From assembly GCF_030816505.1 (NCBI RefSeq), contig NZ_JAUSYB010000001.1:1550001-1614000 (forward strand): DNA of 64,000 nt, written 5' to 3'. Origin of the DNA: Microbacterium sp. W4I20 (GTDB taxonomy: Bacteria; Actinomycetota; Actinomycetes; Actinomycetales; Microbacteriaceae). A program made the translations under genes and the position numbers. The notes beneath the pieces were generated by a model that was given only the letters and a program-made list of their open reading frames with translations, made no database searches and had not been told where the DNA came from. Position 1 is the stretch's first letter. Every line of letters begins with the position of its first letter. This document shows, one piece after another, positions 1 to 9,192 of the stretch.

Positions 1-662
1 TCGTGTGCCACGTCGAGCACAGCGTCGCGCACGTCGGCGACGGTCGCTCCGGGGGCAGCGGATGCCGCCACAGCCGCGGCGAACACGCCCGCCGCCTCGC
101 GACCGTAGGACGACTGGTGCGCACCGGCGATGTCGATCGCCTCGGCGTAGGCGCCGCGCGGGTCGCCGATGTGCACAAGCCCGACAGGAGCCATGTACAT
201 GGTCGCGCCGCAGTTGACGATGTTGCCGACACCGGCCTCGCGGGGGTCGGCGTGGCCGTAGTGCAGCTTCGCCACGATCCACTTCTCGGCGAGGAACACG
301 CGCTGCAGGATGAGGGCGTCGTCTTCCAGCTCGGGGATCCAGCGACGTTCGCCGATCATGAGCGGGACGAGGTCCGTGGCCACGTCGTACGCGTCGAGGT
401 GCCGACGCCGCTTGGCGTACACCTCGATCAGCGCGTGCGTCATGAGGGTGTCGTCCGTGACGTGTCCGTCGCCCTTGTGGTACGGCGCGATCGGGCGCGC
501 GGTCTTCCAGTCGGCGAGGAAGGGACCGACGATGCCCTCGACGCGACCGCCGTGGCGTTCTTCGATCTGCTCGGGCGTCCACCCCTCGGTCGCGCCTCCC
601 AGCGCGTCTCCCACGGCGGCGCCGGCGAGCACCCCGGCCACTCGGTCCTGCAACACGAACAT
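1..662 (-). CDS. ADP-ribosylglycohydrolase family protein (3' end cut by window edge)
   Basis: The frame is open from ATG 662 to the window edge without a stop, so the C-terminus is missing (about 220 residues visible). The start has a good Shine-Dalgarno (AAGGAG). The N-terminus reads AGVLAGAAVGDALGGATEG, and further on there are TDDTLM and GAHQSSYGREAAG. These are the glycine-rich start and the metal-binding aspartates typical of the DraG/ADP-ribosylglycohydrolase fold, which hydrolyses ADP-ribosyl or related N-glycosidic bonds with a binuclear metal centre. It is last in the LacI-ABC importer operon, 94 bases after the binding-protein gene and behind a hairpin. That context suggests a substrate that is a ribosylated or nucleoside-like metabolite rather than a modified protein; this is inference. 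Confidence 0.85.
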   Translation of the reverse strand, partial: MFVLQDRVAGVLAGAAVGDALGGATEGWTPEQIEERHGGRVEGIVGPFLADWKTARPIAPYHKGDGHVTDDTLMTHALIEVYAKRRRHLDAYDVATDLVPLMIGERRWIPELEDDALILQRVFLAEKWIVAKLHYGHADPREAGVGNIVNCGATMYMAPVGLVHIGDPRGAYAEAIDIAGAHQSSYGREAAGVFAAAVAASAAPGATVADVRDAVLDVAH

Positions 663-718
663 TCCCACTCCTTCTTGCCTTCTTGCCTTTGTCGGCCGCA
701 GCCGGTTCGACGCGGAGA

Positions 719-748
719 AGCGGGGGCGGATGGTCATCCGCCCCCGCT
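719..748 (-). terminator. Perfect hairpin inside the ABC importer operon
   Basis: A 12-bp perfect inverted repeat (719-730 with 737-748) and a 6-base loop lie directly after the binding-protein stop. No long T run follows on the minus strand. It may act as an attenuator or an mRNA-stabilising hairpin that keeps binding-protein mRNA abundant relative to the downstream gene, rather than as a full terminator. Confidence 0.6.
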
Positions 749-755
749 CACGTGA

Positions 756-2048
756 TCAGCCGGCGATGTCCGCCCAGCCGTCGGTCAGCTGCTTCGCGAG
801 CTGCTCGCTGGTGATCTGGTCGGCCAGGTACTGCTGGAAGGCCGGCGTCGCGATGGTGTCCTTCCACTCGGTGTACTTCTCCACCTTGAGGAAGGGCGGT
901 CCGACGAGCCCTTCGCCGGAGGCCAGCACCTGGGTCCAGGCCGGGTTGTCGGCCGCGAGCTTCTCGACCTCGGTGCGAGCCGACTCGGACGACGGGATCA
1001 GGGCGTCGGCGTAGGCGACAGCCGCGAGGTTGTCGGCGCTCATGAAGAAGTTGAGGAAGTCGGCCGACTCCTCGACGTACTCGGAGTCGATGTTGACCGA
1101 GTAGGTCTGCGGGTTGGCGGCCTGGACGGCACCCTCCGAGCCCTCGAGCGGCGGCAGGGCCACCCAGTTGAACCCGTCGGGGGCGTCGTTCGCGATGTTC
1201 GTCGCCTGGAACGAGCCCTGCACGGTCATCGCGACCTTGCCGCCGTAGAACGACGCGAGCACATCCGACCCCGACTGGGTGAGGGAGGTGGGCTCGATCG
1301 ACTTGTCGGTGTAGGCCATCTCGTGGATGCGCTCAGGAACCGCGAGCTCGTTCTCGCCGACCTCGATGGTCGCGTCGGCGCCCGACCCGTCGAAGTACCC
1401 GCCGTCGAAGCCCAGCCCGAGGCTCATCATCGTCGCGGTCGGCGAGGCAAGGCCCCAGCCGAGTCCGTATGTGCCGCCCGTGGTGGTCGCCTTGGCGATC
1501 TCCTGCAGCTCGTCCCAGGTCATGGTGTCGCCGGTCGGAACCTCGACCCCGGCGGCCTCGAGCAGGTCGGCGTTGGCGAACGCCATGTACGACTGCAGCG
1601 TCGACGGGTAGGCGATGATCTGGTCATCCTGCGTGACCGACTCCCAGATGCCCTCCGAGATGTCCGACTTGAGCTCGTCGTCGATGAGGTCGGTCAGATC
1701 GGCGAGGTAGCCGTCGGTCCCGAACGAGACGATCGAGCTGGCCTCGAAGTGGATGATGTCGGGTGCCGTGCCGCCCGTGAACTGCGTGATCAGCTTGTCG
1801 AATGCGCCATCCCATCCGGCCTGGACGATCTCGACCTGGACGTCGGGGTTGTCGGTGTTCCACTCGTCGACGATGGCCTTCACGGCCTCCTGCGTCGCCG
1901 GCTGGTCGGAGAGCGACTGGAACTGGAGCGTGACCGCGCCGTCTTCGCTCTCGCCTCCGTTGTTCGCGCTCCCCTGCGTGCAGCCCGCCAGGGAGAGGAT
2001 GGCGACGCTCGCGAGTGCGATGGCGCCGATGCCTCGATTGCTCTTCAT
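756..2048 (-). CDS. Carbohydrate ABC transporter substrate-binding lipoprotein
   Basis: 430 residues. The start at 2048 is chosen because it gives a lipoprotein signal peptide (MKSNRGIGAIALASVAIL then LAGC lipobox); an upstream in-frame start would bury it. The mature part follows the extracellular solute-binding family 1 pattern: VTLQFQSLSDQPAT start, GTAPDIIHFEASSI in the first lobe, and a conserved C-terminal helix region. It would be anchored outside the membrane and deliver a sugar or glycoside to the two permeases encoded just upstream. Unusually, the binding-protein gene comes after both permease genes, and no ATPase is in the operon, so a shared MsiK-type ATPase elsewhere is expected (family knowledge). 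The ligand cannot be told. Confidence 0.92.
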   Translation of the reverse strand: MKSNRGIGAIALASVAILSLAGCTQGSANNGGESEDGAVTLQFQSLSDQPATQEAVKAIVDEWNTDNPDVQVEIVQAGWDGAFDKLITQFTGGTAPDIIHFEASSIVSFGTDGYLADLTDLIDDELKSDISEGIWESVTQDDQIIAYPSTLQSYMAFANADLLEAAGVEVPTGDTMTWDELQEIAKATTTGGTYGLGWGLASPTATMMSLGLGFDGGYFDGSGADATIEVGENELAVPERIHEMAYTDKSIEPTSLTQSGSDVLASFYGGKVAMTVQGSFQATNIANDAPDGFNWVALPPLEGSEGAVQAANPQTYSVNIDSEYVEESADFLNFFMSADNLAAVAYADALIPSSESARTEVEKLAADNPAWTQVLASGEGLVGPPFLKVEKYTEWKDTIATPAFQQYLADQITSEQLAKQLTDGWADIAG

Positions 2049-2118
2049 GGTGCTCGCCTTTCTGATTCTGTGATTACTCGTGGTGAGGTTGTGATGATGT
2101 CTGCCGGCTGTGCCTGGT

Positions 2119-2958
2119 TCAGCCCTTGACGGCACCGGCGAGCATGCCGCCGGTGAGCTTCTTCTGCAGGATGCTGAAGATGATGAGCGACGGGATGGTC
2201 GCGAGGATCGCGCCGGCGGCCAGCGGCCCGAGCTGGGTCTGGCCCTCAGCGCCCAGGAACGAGCGCAGCGCGATCGGGAGCGTGTAGAGCTCGGGGCTCT
2301 GCAGCAGCACCAGAGCGAGGAAGAACTCGTTCCACGCCGAGACGAAGGTGAACATCGCGGTCGCCACGAGTCCCGGTGCGAGCAGCGGGAGGATGATCGT
2401 CCGCAGGATCGTGATCCGCGTGGCGCCGTCCATCTCGCCGGCCTCCTCCAGCTCGGCCGGAATCGCCGCGACGTAGCCCTGCAGCATCCACAGCGTGAAC
2501 GGCAGCGTGAAGGTGACGTAGACGAGGATCAGGCCGAACAGGGTGTCGTTCAGATTGATCGAACGCAGCACCAGGAACAGCGGGATGATGATCAGGATCG
2601 AGGGGAAGACCTGGCTCGTGAGGATCCAGATGGTGCCCGTCGCCCGGAGCTTGCCCTTGAGTCGTGCGAGCGCGTAGGCCATCGGCATCGACAGCAGCAC
2701 TGTGATCACCATCGTCGCGATGGACACGAGGAGCGAGTTGCCCGCGGCCGTGATGAGGTTCTGTCGTTCGAGCGCCGAGGTGTAGTTGCTGAAGTCCCAC
2801 TCGGCGGGAATCAGGTTCACGGCGAGGGAGTTCAGCTCGCTCGTCGACTTGAACGACGCGGACAGGAGCCAGAGCAGCGGGAAGCCGAGGAAGAGCAGGA
2901 ACGCGGCGAGTGCCACGTACATCAGGACGGTTCCCCACCAGGGGCGCTTCGAGGTCAT
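2119..2958 (-). CDS. Carbohydrate ABC transporter permease, MalG type
   Basis: 279 residues beginning MTSKRPWWGTVLMYVALAAF. Six hydrophobic segments and the EAA loop EEAGEMDGATRITILRTIILP (read around residues 180-200) identify a CUT1-family inner-membrane permease that contacts the ATPase. The start at 2958 overlaps the stop of the MalF-type gene by ATGA, so the two are translationally coupled. A much longer open frame runs upstream in this phase but lies antisense-free over the partner gene and is not used. It forms the translocation channel with its neighbour. Confidence 0.93.
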   Translation of the reverse strand: MTSKRPWWGTVLMYVALAAFLLFLGFPLLWLLSASFKSTSELNSLAVNLIPAEWDFSNYTSALERQNLITAAGNSLLVSIATMVITVLLSMPMAYALARLKGKLRATGTIWILTSQVFPSILIIIPLFLVLRSINLNDTLFGLILVYVTFTLPFTLWMLQGYVAAIPAELEEAGEMDGATRITILRTIILPLLAPGLVATAMFTFVSAWNEFFLALVLLQSPELYTLPIALRSFLGAEGQTQLGPLAAGAILATIPSLIIFSILQKKLTGGMLAGAVKG

Positions 2959-3902
2959 GCGCGTGCCCCCTTGTTCTGGCGGAACTGGTTGATCAGGTAG
3001 AGCGACAGGATCAGCATGATCGCGACCACCAGCACGTCGCCCATCGCCGACGCGTAGCCGATCTCGCGGTTGCGGAAGGCTTCGAGGTAGGTGAACAGCG
3101 GCGGGATCATCGTCTTTCCGCCGGGGCCACCCTCGGTGAGCACGTAGATGAGCCCGAACGAGTTGAATTGCCAGATGAAGTCGAGGGCCGTGACGGCGAA
3201 GATCACGGGACGGAGCGCCGGGAGCGTGATGTGCCAGAACCGTCGGAATGCACCCGCACCGTCGACGGCCGCGGCCTCGTGCTGCTCGGCCGAGATGGAC
3301 TGCATGCCGGCGAGCAGCAGCACGGTGGTCTGCGGGATGCCGGCCCAGACGCCGACGACGATCACGGCGGGAAGCGCGGTCGAGAAGTCGCCGAGCCAGT
3401 TGACGCCGGGGATTCCCACCGCCTCGAGCGTGCCGTTCAGGGGCCCGGAGTTGGGGTTGTAGATCATCCGCCAGACGATGGCGATGACCACCGGCGGCAT
3501 CGCCCACGGGATCAGCGCGAGCACGCGGGTGAGGCCCTTCAGCCGCAGATCGCTGTTCAGCAGCAGGGCGAGCCCCATGGCGCATACCAGCGTCAGCAGG
3601 GCGACGCTTCCTGCCCAGACGATGCCGATGCCGAACGAGCCCCAGAACCGCTGGTCGCCGAACAGTTCGATGAAGTTGCCGAAGCCGATGAAGTCGATCT
3701 CGGCGTTGCGCTTGAGCGTGGCGTTCGTGAAGCCGAGTGCCACACCGCTGAGGAGCGGGATGAGGGAGAAGACGATGATCGGCAGCAGCGCCGGCACGAC
3801 GAGGACGATGGCCTCTTTGCGTTGCGCGCGCGCGCGATGGCCGAGCTTCTTCGTCTTCGGAGCGGTCGTGCCCGCGTCGGGCCTGGTGGCGGTCGTGCTC
3901 AT
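2955..3902 (-). CDS. Carbohydrate ABC transporter permease, MalF type
   Basis: 315 residues with a positively charged cytoplasmic N-terminus (GHRARAQRKEAIVL) followed by six membrane segments. The EAA-type loop EAAAVDGAGAFRRFWHITLP marks the ATPase contact. This is the first permease of the pair in CUT1 sugar importers. Its start overlaps the LacI stop by 4 bases (ATGA) and its stop overlaps the next start likewise, so regulator and permeases are one mRNA. Confidence 0.93.
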   Translation of the reverse strand: MSTTATRPDAGTTAPKTKKLGHRARAQRKEAIVLVVPALLPIIVFSLIPLLSGVALGFTNATLKRNAEIDFIGFGNFIELFGDQRFWGSFGIGIVWAGSVALLTLVCAMGLALLLNSDLRLKGLTRVLALIPWAMPPVVIAIVWRMIYNPNSGPLNGTLEAVGIPGVNWLGDFSTALPAVIVVGVWAGIPQTTVLLLAGMQSISAEQHEAAAVDGAGAFRRFWHITLPALRPVIFAVTALDFIWQFNSFGLIYVLTEGGPGGKTMIPPLFTYLEAFRNREIGYASAMGDVLVVAIMLILSLYLINQFRQNKGARA

Positions 3903-4969
3903 CCGGCTGCCCTCTCTTCATCGAGGTCGGGGTCTCCGGCGCCGCCGTCGAGGGTGGCGATCCGGCCATGGTCGTGTGCCCGCGACGACGAACCGCGGAC
4001 GACCAGCGACGGCGCCACCGTGACGGTATGCGCCGGGCGGGAGGGTTCGCTGATCCGGGCGAGCAGGAGGTCGGCGGCCACGCGGCCGCGCTCCTCGGCA
4101 CCGAGGTCGACGCTCGTCAGCCCGGGGCGGAGGACGCCGGCGAGCTCGGTGTTGTCGACGCCGGTGATCGCGATGTCGTCCGGGACGGTCAGCCCCAGGT
4201 CTTCGGCGGCTCGGAGTGCACCGATGCCGATCAGGTCGTTGGCGGCGACGATGGCGTCGGGGCGACGGTCGTGCTGGAGGGCTTCGAGTGCCGCGGCGTA
4301 TCCCGCCGCGATGGTGAAGTCCGCGGCATCCACGCTGCGAGTGGCGACGGACGGATGGGCGGCGACTGCGGCGGCGAAGCCGTCCCGACGGTACATACCG
4401 GGAGTGGTGTCGGCCGGACCGTTCACGAAGGCGATGTCGCGACGGCCCTCGGCGACGAGGTGGTCGACGATGAGCCGCATGGCGGTGAGCGAGTCGGCGC
4501 GCACGTTGTCGAGGGCTGCGCCGTCGGGAAGTCGGCCGAGCACGACGACCGGTACCGGGCTGGCGGCGAGCGCGGCGAGCAGTTCGTCCGTCACACGGAG
4601 CGGAGAGAGGATCATTCCGTCGACGTAGCCGCGCCCCAGATCGCGAACCACGTCGACGGAGGAGGACGAGGTGCCCGTCGACGAGAGCACCAGGCGGTAG
4701 CCCGACGACGAGACGACGCGCTCGATGACGCTCATCATCTCGACGTACACCGGGTTGCCGATGTCGGCGACCGCGTAGGCGAGCTGGTCGGTGCGTCCGC
4801 GCTTGAGCGACTGGGCCGTGGCATCCGCGATGTACCCGAGTGCGGCGGCCGCGTCGCGCACCTTCGCGATCGTCTCGGCGCTCGCGATCTGCCCGTTCAG
4901 GGCGCGGGAGGCGGAGGCGATGGAGACGCCCGCATGGGCGGCGACCTGCGTGATGGTGACTCGTGCCAC
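3899..4969 (-). CDS. LacI-family transcriptional regulator of the sugar importer
   Basis: 356 residues from GTG 4969 (VARVTITQVAAHAGVSIAS), with GGGAG upstream as ribosome-binding site. The N-terminal LacI helix-turn-helix (VTITQVAAHAGVSIASASRALNG) is followed by a periplasmic-binding-protein-like effector domain (TDQLAYAVADIGNPVY, IVAANDLIGIGALRAAEDLG, AITGVDNTE). It heads the importer operon and is coupled to it, so it probably represses its own transcription through the palindrome just upstream and is released by an imported sugar or derivative. Confidence 0.93.
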   Translation of the reverse strand: MARVTITQVAAHAGVSIASASRALNGQIASAETIAKVRDAAAALGYIADATAQSLKRGRTDQLAYAVADIGNPVYVEMMSVIERVVSSSGYRLVLSSTGTSSSSVDVVRDLGRGYVDGMILSPLRVTDELLAALAASPVPVVVLGRLPDGAALDNVRADSLTAMRLIVDHLVAEGRRDIAFVNGPADTTPGMYRRDGFAAAVAAHPSVATRSVDAADFTIAAGYAAALEALQHDRRPDAIVAANDLIGIGALRAAEDLGLTVPDDIAITGVDNTELAGVLRPGLTSVDLGAEERGRVAADLLLARISEPSRPAHTVTVAPSLVVRGSSSRAHDHGRIATLDGGAGDPDLDEERAAG

Positions 4970-4988
4970 GCGTCTCTCCCTCGAGTAC

Positions 4989-5002
4989 TGTAAACGTTTC
5001 CA
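4989..5002. promoter_or_regulatory. LacI-family operator
   Basis: TGTAAACGTTTCCA contains the 8-base palindrome AAACGTTT (4992-4999), with the central CG typical of LacI-family operators. It lies 20 bases upstream of the regulator's start, in the gap shared with the divergent acetyltransferase gene. Confidence 0.75.
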
Positions 5003-5195
5003 ACGATCTACAGAACCATCCCACCGAGACGCTTTCCTGTCAAGTCTCCGGAGCGAGATCGAGGTGCGAAATACCGGCGGTCTTGCCGCCGACGCCTCGC
5101 CGTGAAAGGCTTCCGCTCGTGACCATCTGACTGCGATCCCCCTCCTCCCCACGTCGTGGGTGAGTCGAACGATCCTGCGAACAGAAGGTTTCACC

Positions 5196-6299
5196 ATGTC
5201 ATCTCCCGAATACTCCGGCACGCAGCCGGCTTTCACCCTCTCCGCGCTCACCGTGCCGGAGAGCATCCATTCCCCCGACGCCGCGGACTTCATCGGCATG
5301 GCGGTGGTCCGCAACACGGTCGAGGCCGAGCAGCGCGGAGCCTCGACCGAGGTGTTCACGGCCGAGGAGCTGCTACCGACCTGGAAGGACGAGAACACGC
5401 CCCTGGTGGGCTTCGTCGCAAAGGTCGGCGGCCGCGTCGTCGCGCGCGGCAATGTCGCGCTGCCGGTCGGTGCCGGCGAGTGCTGGGCCGCCGTCTCGGT
5501 TCTACCCGAGTACCGGAACCGCGGCATCGGCTCCGCCCTCTACGAGCGACTCGAGCAGGTGGCGCGCTCAGAGGGCAGGATGACGGTGCAGAACCAGACG
5601 AGCTTCGCCGCGGACGCGCTGTCGGGGGCGACTCACGCCGCTCCTACCGGCTTCGGCGCGGTCCCGGCCGAACTGACGTCGACGCGCTTCCTCCACGGAC
5701 ACGGCTTCTCGCTCGAGCAGGTCGGTCGGCTGAGCGGTCTGTCGCTGCCCGTCGATCCGCAGGCTTTCTCCGCGCTTCTTGCCGACGCAGAGGCGGCGGC
5801 GGACGGCTACCGCACGGTCAGCTGGCAGGGACGGACGCCGGAGGACTGGCTTCAGGGCATCGCGCTCGTGCGCACCCGCATGAGCACGGATGCCCCGAAT
5901 GCCGGCATCGAGCAGACCGAAGACGTCTGGACGGCCGATCGTGTGCGCGCGATGGATGACCGATGGGAGTCGAGTCCGCGCACCCGCCTCACCACGATCG
6001 CCGTCGATGACGGCACCGGGCAGATCGCCGGGTTCACCGAGCTCGATGTGCCACCGGAGCCGCACCGCCCGGTCGAGCAGATCGACACCCTGGTGCTGCG
6101 GGATCACCGCGGCCACCGCCTCGGAATGCTGATGAAGCTCACCAACATCCGGGAACTCGGCGACAGGTTCCCCGACCACGTGCTCATCGAGACGATGAAC
6201 GCCGAGGAGAACCGGCACATGCTCGACGTGAACGAGGCCGTCGGGTTCGTGCCCCTGTCGTACGCCGCGCGGTGGAAGAAGGTGATCGGGCGGGAGTGA
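5196..6299 (+). CDS. GNAT-family N-acetyltransferase with two GNAT folds
   Basis: 367 residues from ATG 5196 (AGAAGG upstream); a GTG 36 bases earlier is possible but lacks a binding site. The N-terminal half has the acetyl-CoA loop motif SVLPEYRNRGIGSALYE. The C-terminal half has a second, weaker copy (VLRDHRGHRLGMLMKLTNI), giving the tandem-GNAT layout seen in mycothiol synthase-like and aminoglycoside acetyltransferase-like proteins. The substrate is unknown. It is divergent from the LacI operon and followed closely by a small membrane-protein gene. Confidence 0.85.
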   Translation: MSSPEYSGTQPAFTLSALTVPESIHSPDAADFIGMAVVRNTVEAEQRGASTEVFTAEELLPTWKDENTPLVGFVAKVGGRVVARGNVALPVGAGECWAAVSVLPEYRNRGIGSALYERLEQVARSEGRMTVQNQTSFAADALSGATHAAPTGFGAVPAELTSTRFLHGHGFSLEQVGRLSGLSLPVDPQAFSALLADAEAAADGYRTVSWQGRTPEDWLQGIALVRTRMSTDAPNAGIEQTEDVWTADRVRAMDDRWESSPRTRLTTIAVDDGTGQIAGFTELDVPPEPHRPVEQIDTLVLRDHRGHRLGMLMKLTNIRELGDRFPDHVLIETMNAEENRHMLDVNEAVGFVPLSYAARWKKVIGRE

Positions 6300-6353
6300 G
6301 ACCGAGAGCCCGATCCGACGAGAAACACGGCGACGACCGGTACCGTCATAACC

Positions 6354-6749
6354 ATGGACGCGATCGATGTCATCGGCAACATCGCCGAGATCATCTCGTG
6401 GATCGGGCTCGGTCTCGGCATCCCTCTGCTGCTCGTGGTGCTCATCGGCCGAGCTCACGACGGCCGGTGGATGCCGATGGATGTGGTCTTCGTGGTCGAC
6501 GACACCGGTACACGCGCGCGCTGGTTCACCGCCGGCGACTTCTGGGAGCGGCCTCTCCGCGCACACGAGGCAGCGGACTGGAGCGGGCATGAGGAGGCGC
6601 CGGCATTCGTCAGCGAGCGACACCCGCAATCGATGCACTTCGAGCCGCGACGCCCCGGACTCCATGCGGTGCAGGTCCTCGGCATCACGCTCGGGAGCGT
6701 GGGAGCCGCGGGGCTGCTGCTGTCGATCGTGCTGCTGTTCGTTCGCTGA
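6354..6749 (+). CDS. Small membrane protein, unknown function
   Basis: 131 residues. One hydrophobic segment near the start (IISWIGLGLGIPLLLVVLI), a soluble middle of about 65 residues (WMPMDVVFVVDDTGTRARWF) and a second membrane segment at the C-terminus (GAAGLLLSIVLLFV). A TACCGT -10-like hexamer lies 7 bases before the ATG, so the mRNA may be leaderless. I do not recognise the family. Confidence 0.75.
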   Translation: MDAIDVIGNIAEIISWIGLGLGIPLLLVVLIGRAHDGRWMPMDVVFVVDDTGTRARWFTAGDFWERPLRAHEAADWSGHEEAPAFVSERHPQSMHFEPRRPGLHAVQVLGITLGSVGAAGLLLSIVLLFVR

Positions 6750-6792
6750 TCCTTGGCGTGAGGCGGGTCGAGACCTCGGGCGGCGTGATCGA

Positions 6793-8163
6793 TCAGCTGA
6801 TCGAGTCCTCCGCGGCATCGTTCGCGGCATCGACGCCGAGCTCGGGCGGCTGACGACGGAACCCTCGAGTGATGATCGCCAGGACCACCACTCCGATCAC
6901 GAGCCAGCTGCTGCCGAGAAGGATCGCGTGGATGTCGAGACGGGTCAGGAGATAGGCGATCACGAGCGCGCCGATGATCGGCGCCACCACGTACAGGAAG
7001 ACGTTGTGCGCCCCGCCCGACCGGCGTTCCCTCGCCCAGTAGACGACGACCGCGACGTTGACCATGATGAACGCGACGAACGCCCCGAAGTTGATGAACG
7101 ACGTCGACGTTGCGACGTCCATGAAGATCGCGATCAGGCCGACTACGGCGATCGCTCCAATGCTGAGCACCGGCGTGCGGAAGCGTGGATTCAGGACGCC
7201 GAAGATGCGACGGGGAAGCACGCCGTCCCGTCCCATCGCGTAGAGCAGGCGGCTGCCCGCCGCCTGCGCCGCGAGGCCGGAGGTAAACTGTGCGATCACG
7301 AGAGCCGCGAGGAAGACCGCGCCGAAGAAGTTGCCGCCGATCGTCACGGCGATGTCGAACGCCGCGGTGTCGGGCGAATCGAACGTCCCTCCGGGGTGCA
7401 CGAGCTGGGTGACATAGGCCACGAGCACGAAGATCCCGCCGCCGATCAATGCCACCAGCATGATCGCCTTCGGCACGGTGCGACGAGGGTCGACCGTCTC
7501 CTCGGTCAAGGTCGTCACCGCGTCGAATCCGAGGAAGGAGTATGCAGCGATGGCCGCGCCGCCGGCGATCCCCGCGAATCCCGCGTCGATTCCGACGAAC
7601 GGCGTGGCCGAGACCAGGCCCGCTCCCCCGTCTTCTCCGGCGACGTGCGCCAGCGACAGGGCGACGAAGAACCCGATCACGAGGATCTGGAATGACATCA
7701 GCACGAGGTTCGTGCGATCCGCGACCTTGATGCCGATCACGTTGAGGACGCTGGTGATGACGATGAATCCGATGATCCAGATCGGCATCGGGACGGCGGG
7801 GAACTGCGCCTGAAGATAGGCGCCGCCGATGAGCCAGATCACCATCGGCAGGAAGAGGTAGTCGAGCATGATCGCCCAGCCGACCAGGAAGCCGACGCGG
7901 CCGTCGATCGTGCGGCGGACGTAGGTGTAGGCCGATCCTGCGACCGGATACGCCTTCGCCATACGGCCGTAGCTGTTGGCGGTGAAGAGCATCGCGATGA
8001 GCGCCACGAGGTAGGCGCTGGCACTGGCGCCGCCGGTCTCCGAAGCGATGACGCCGAAGATGCCGAGCACGATCAACGGAGTCAGATAGGCGAGGCCGAA
8101 GAGAACGAGCGACGGTAGCCGCAACGTGCGAGTCAGTGCGGTGGGATTGGCGGTTGTGGACAC
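6793..8163 (-). CDS. APC-superfamily amino acid/amine permease
   Basis: 456 residues with about 12 membrane helices. The first segment has the APC signature SLVLFGLAYLTPLIVLGIFG, then AIAAYSFLGFDAVTTLTEE in the substrate-site region. GTG start with GAGGAG upstream. It lies 63 bases after a nitrilase-family amidase gene on the same strand, so import of an amino acid, amine or amide coupled to hydrolysis is likely. The ligand is not determinable. Confidence 0.9.
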   Translation of the reverse strand: MSTTANPTALTRTLRLPSLVLFGLAYLTPLIVLGIFGVIASETGGASASAYLVALIAMLFTANSYGRMAKAYPVAGSAYTYVRRTIDGRVGFLVGWAIMLDYLFLPMVIWLIGGAYLQAQFPAVPMPIWIIGFIVITSVLNVIGIKVADRTNLVLMSFQILVIGFFVALSLAHVAGEDGGAGLVSATPFVGIDAGFAGIAGGAAIAAYSFLGFDAVTTLTEETVDPRRTVPKAIMLVALIGGGIFVLVAYVTQLVHPGGTFDSPDTAAFDIAVTIGGNFFGAVFLAALVIAQFTSGLAAQAAGSRLLYAMGRDGVLPRRIFGVLNPRFRTPVLSIGAIAVVGLIAIFMDVATSTSFINFGAFVAFIMVNVAVVVYWARERRSGGAHNVFLYVVAPIIGALVIAYLLTRLDIHAILLGSSWLVIGVVVLAIITRGFRRQPPELGVDAANDAAEDSIS

Positions 8164-8226
8164 GGGCGACTCCTCTGTCTTGGTCGTGTCTGCGGGATGG
8201 GTTCGAGCACCTGCGGTGCTCGGGGG

Positions 8227-9099
8227 TCAGGGATGCGGGGCCGCCCAGGTCCGCGGATCGATGCGGCCGTCATACATCGGTAACGGGATCTCGTCGTCGT
8301 CGTCACGGAACTGCGCCCACATGCGGTTGCTGCCCATCGTGCCGTGCGCGCGCACGCGCGCGATGCCCTCCGGATCGAAGGCGAACGTCAGAGTCTGCTC
8401 GCCCACGCCCGCCTCGGCGATGACGAAGCCCTCGGGACCGACCACGATGCTGCGGCCTCGGCCGACCGGAGCCGCGCAGTTGACGCTCGCGACGAGGTTC
8501 TGATTCACGATGGCGTTGGCACGCGCCAGCACGAGTTCCTGCTCGCGGTCGGGAGTCGTGGTCTTCACGATGTTCAGGACGAGGTCCGCGCCGAGCCATG
8601 CCAGTTGTCTGGAGTGTTCGGGGAACCACGCGTCGTAGCAGATCGAGAACCCGGCGGTGCCTGCGCCATCCAGGTCGGCGATCACGAACTCGGTTCCGGG
8701 CCGATGCGGCTCGAAGGGCCGCCACGGGAACATCTTGCGGTAGCTCGCACGCAGCGTGCCCGAGGGATCGAAGAGCAGCTGAGTGTTGAAGAACTCGCCG
8801 TCGGGTCCGCGCTCACCGATGCTGCCGGGGCACAACCAGATGCCGTGTGCACGGGCGATCACCCCCAGTTCGGCGACGAACGGCGAGTCCAGCCGATGCG
8901 CATGACTCTCGAGCGCATCCGCCCTGGCGGCCGTAGGCAGGTGCTCCGTTCCGCATAGGTGCAACTCGGGGTAGACGAGCAGCGTGATCTGCGGATGTTC
9001 CGCGAGGGTGCGCTCGACGTCGGTGGCGAAATCCGCGACCGGGGCCTCGATCGGCAGGGGAACTCGCTGGGCGAGACCCACCTCGAGCGTTCCGGCCAT
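8227..9099 (-). CDS. Carbon-nitrogen hydrolase (nitrilase superfamily amidase)
   Basis: 290 residues with the complete catalytic triad of the family: Glu45 (VYPELHL), Lys122 (SYRKMFPW) and Cys154 (FSICYDAWFPE). This places it among cytoplasmic amidases or carbamoylases cleaving a C-N bond; the order and context do not define the substrate. It leads the two-gene operon with the APC permease and is divergent from a GntR regulator, with palindromic operator candidates in the 93-base gap. Confidence 0.92.
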   Translation of the reverse strand: MAGTLEVGLAQRVPLPIEAPVADFATDVERTLAEHPQITLLVYPELHLCGTEHLPTAARADALESHAHRLDSPFVAELGVIARAHGIWLCPGSIGERGPDGEFFNTQLLFDPSGTLRASYRKMFPWRPFEPHRPGTEFVIADLDGAGTAGFSICYDAWFPEHSRQLAWLGADLVLNIVKTTTPDREQELVLARANAIVNQNLVASVNCAAPVGRGRSIVVGPEGFVIAEAGVGEQTLTFAFDPEGIARVRAHGTMGSNRMWAQFRDDDDEIPLPMYDGRIDPRTWAAPHP

Positions 9100-9132
9100 C
9101 CGTCCGACCCCTTCGTCGCATTCGCCAAACTA

Positions 9133-9161
9133 GATCATTCTGAACATGATCAGCTTGATCA
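9133..9161. promoter_or_regulatory. Candidate GntR operator cluster between amidase and regulator
   Basis: Palindromic TGATCA occurs at 9147-9152 and 9156-9161, and an inverted GATCA/TGATC pair spans 9133-9151. The AT-rich cluster stands out from its GC-rich surroundings and sits between the divergent starts at 9099 and 9193, where a FadR-type regulator would bind. Confidence 0.5.
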
Positions 9162-9192
9162 CTATATGAGTACTCCTCGTTAGAATCAAGCC

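Noticed and set aside
2958..4101. A long N-terminal extension of the MalG-type permease
   Set aside because: It would overlap the MalF-type gene and the regulator completely and has no domain. The ATGA-coupled start at 2958 has all family features.
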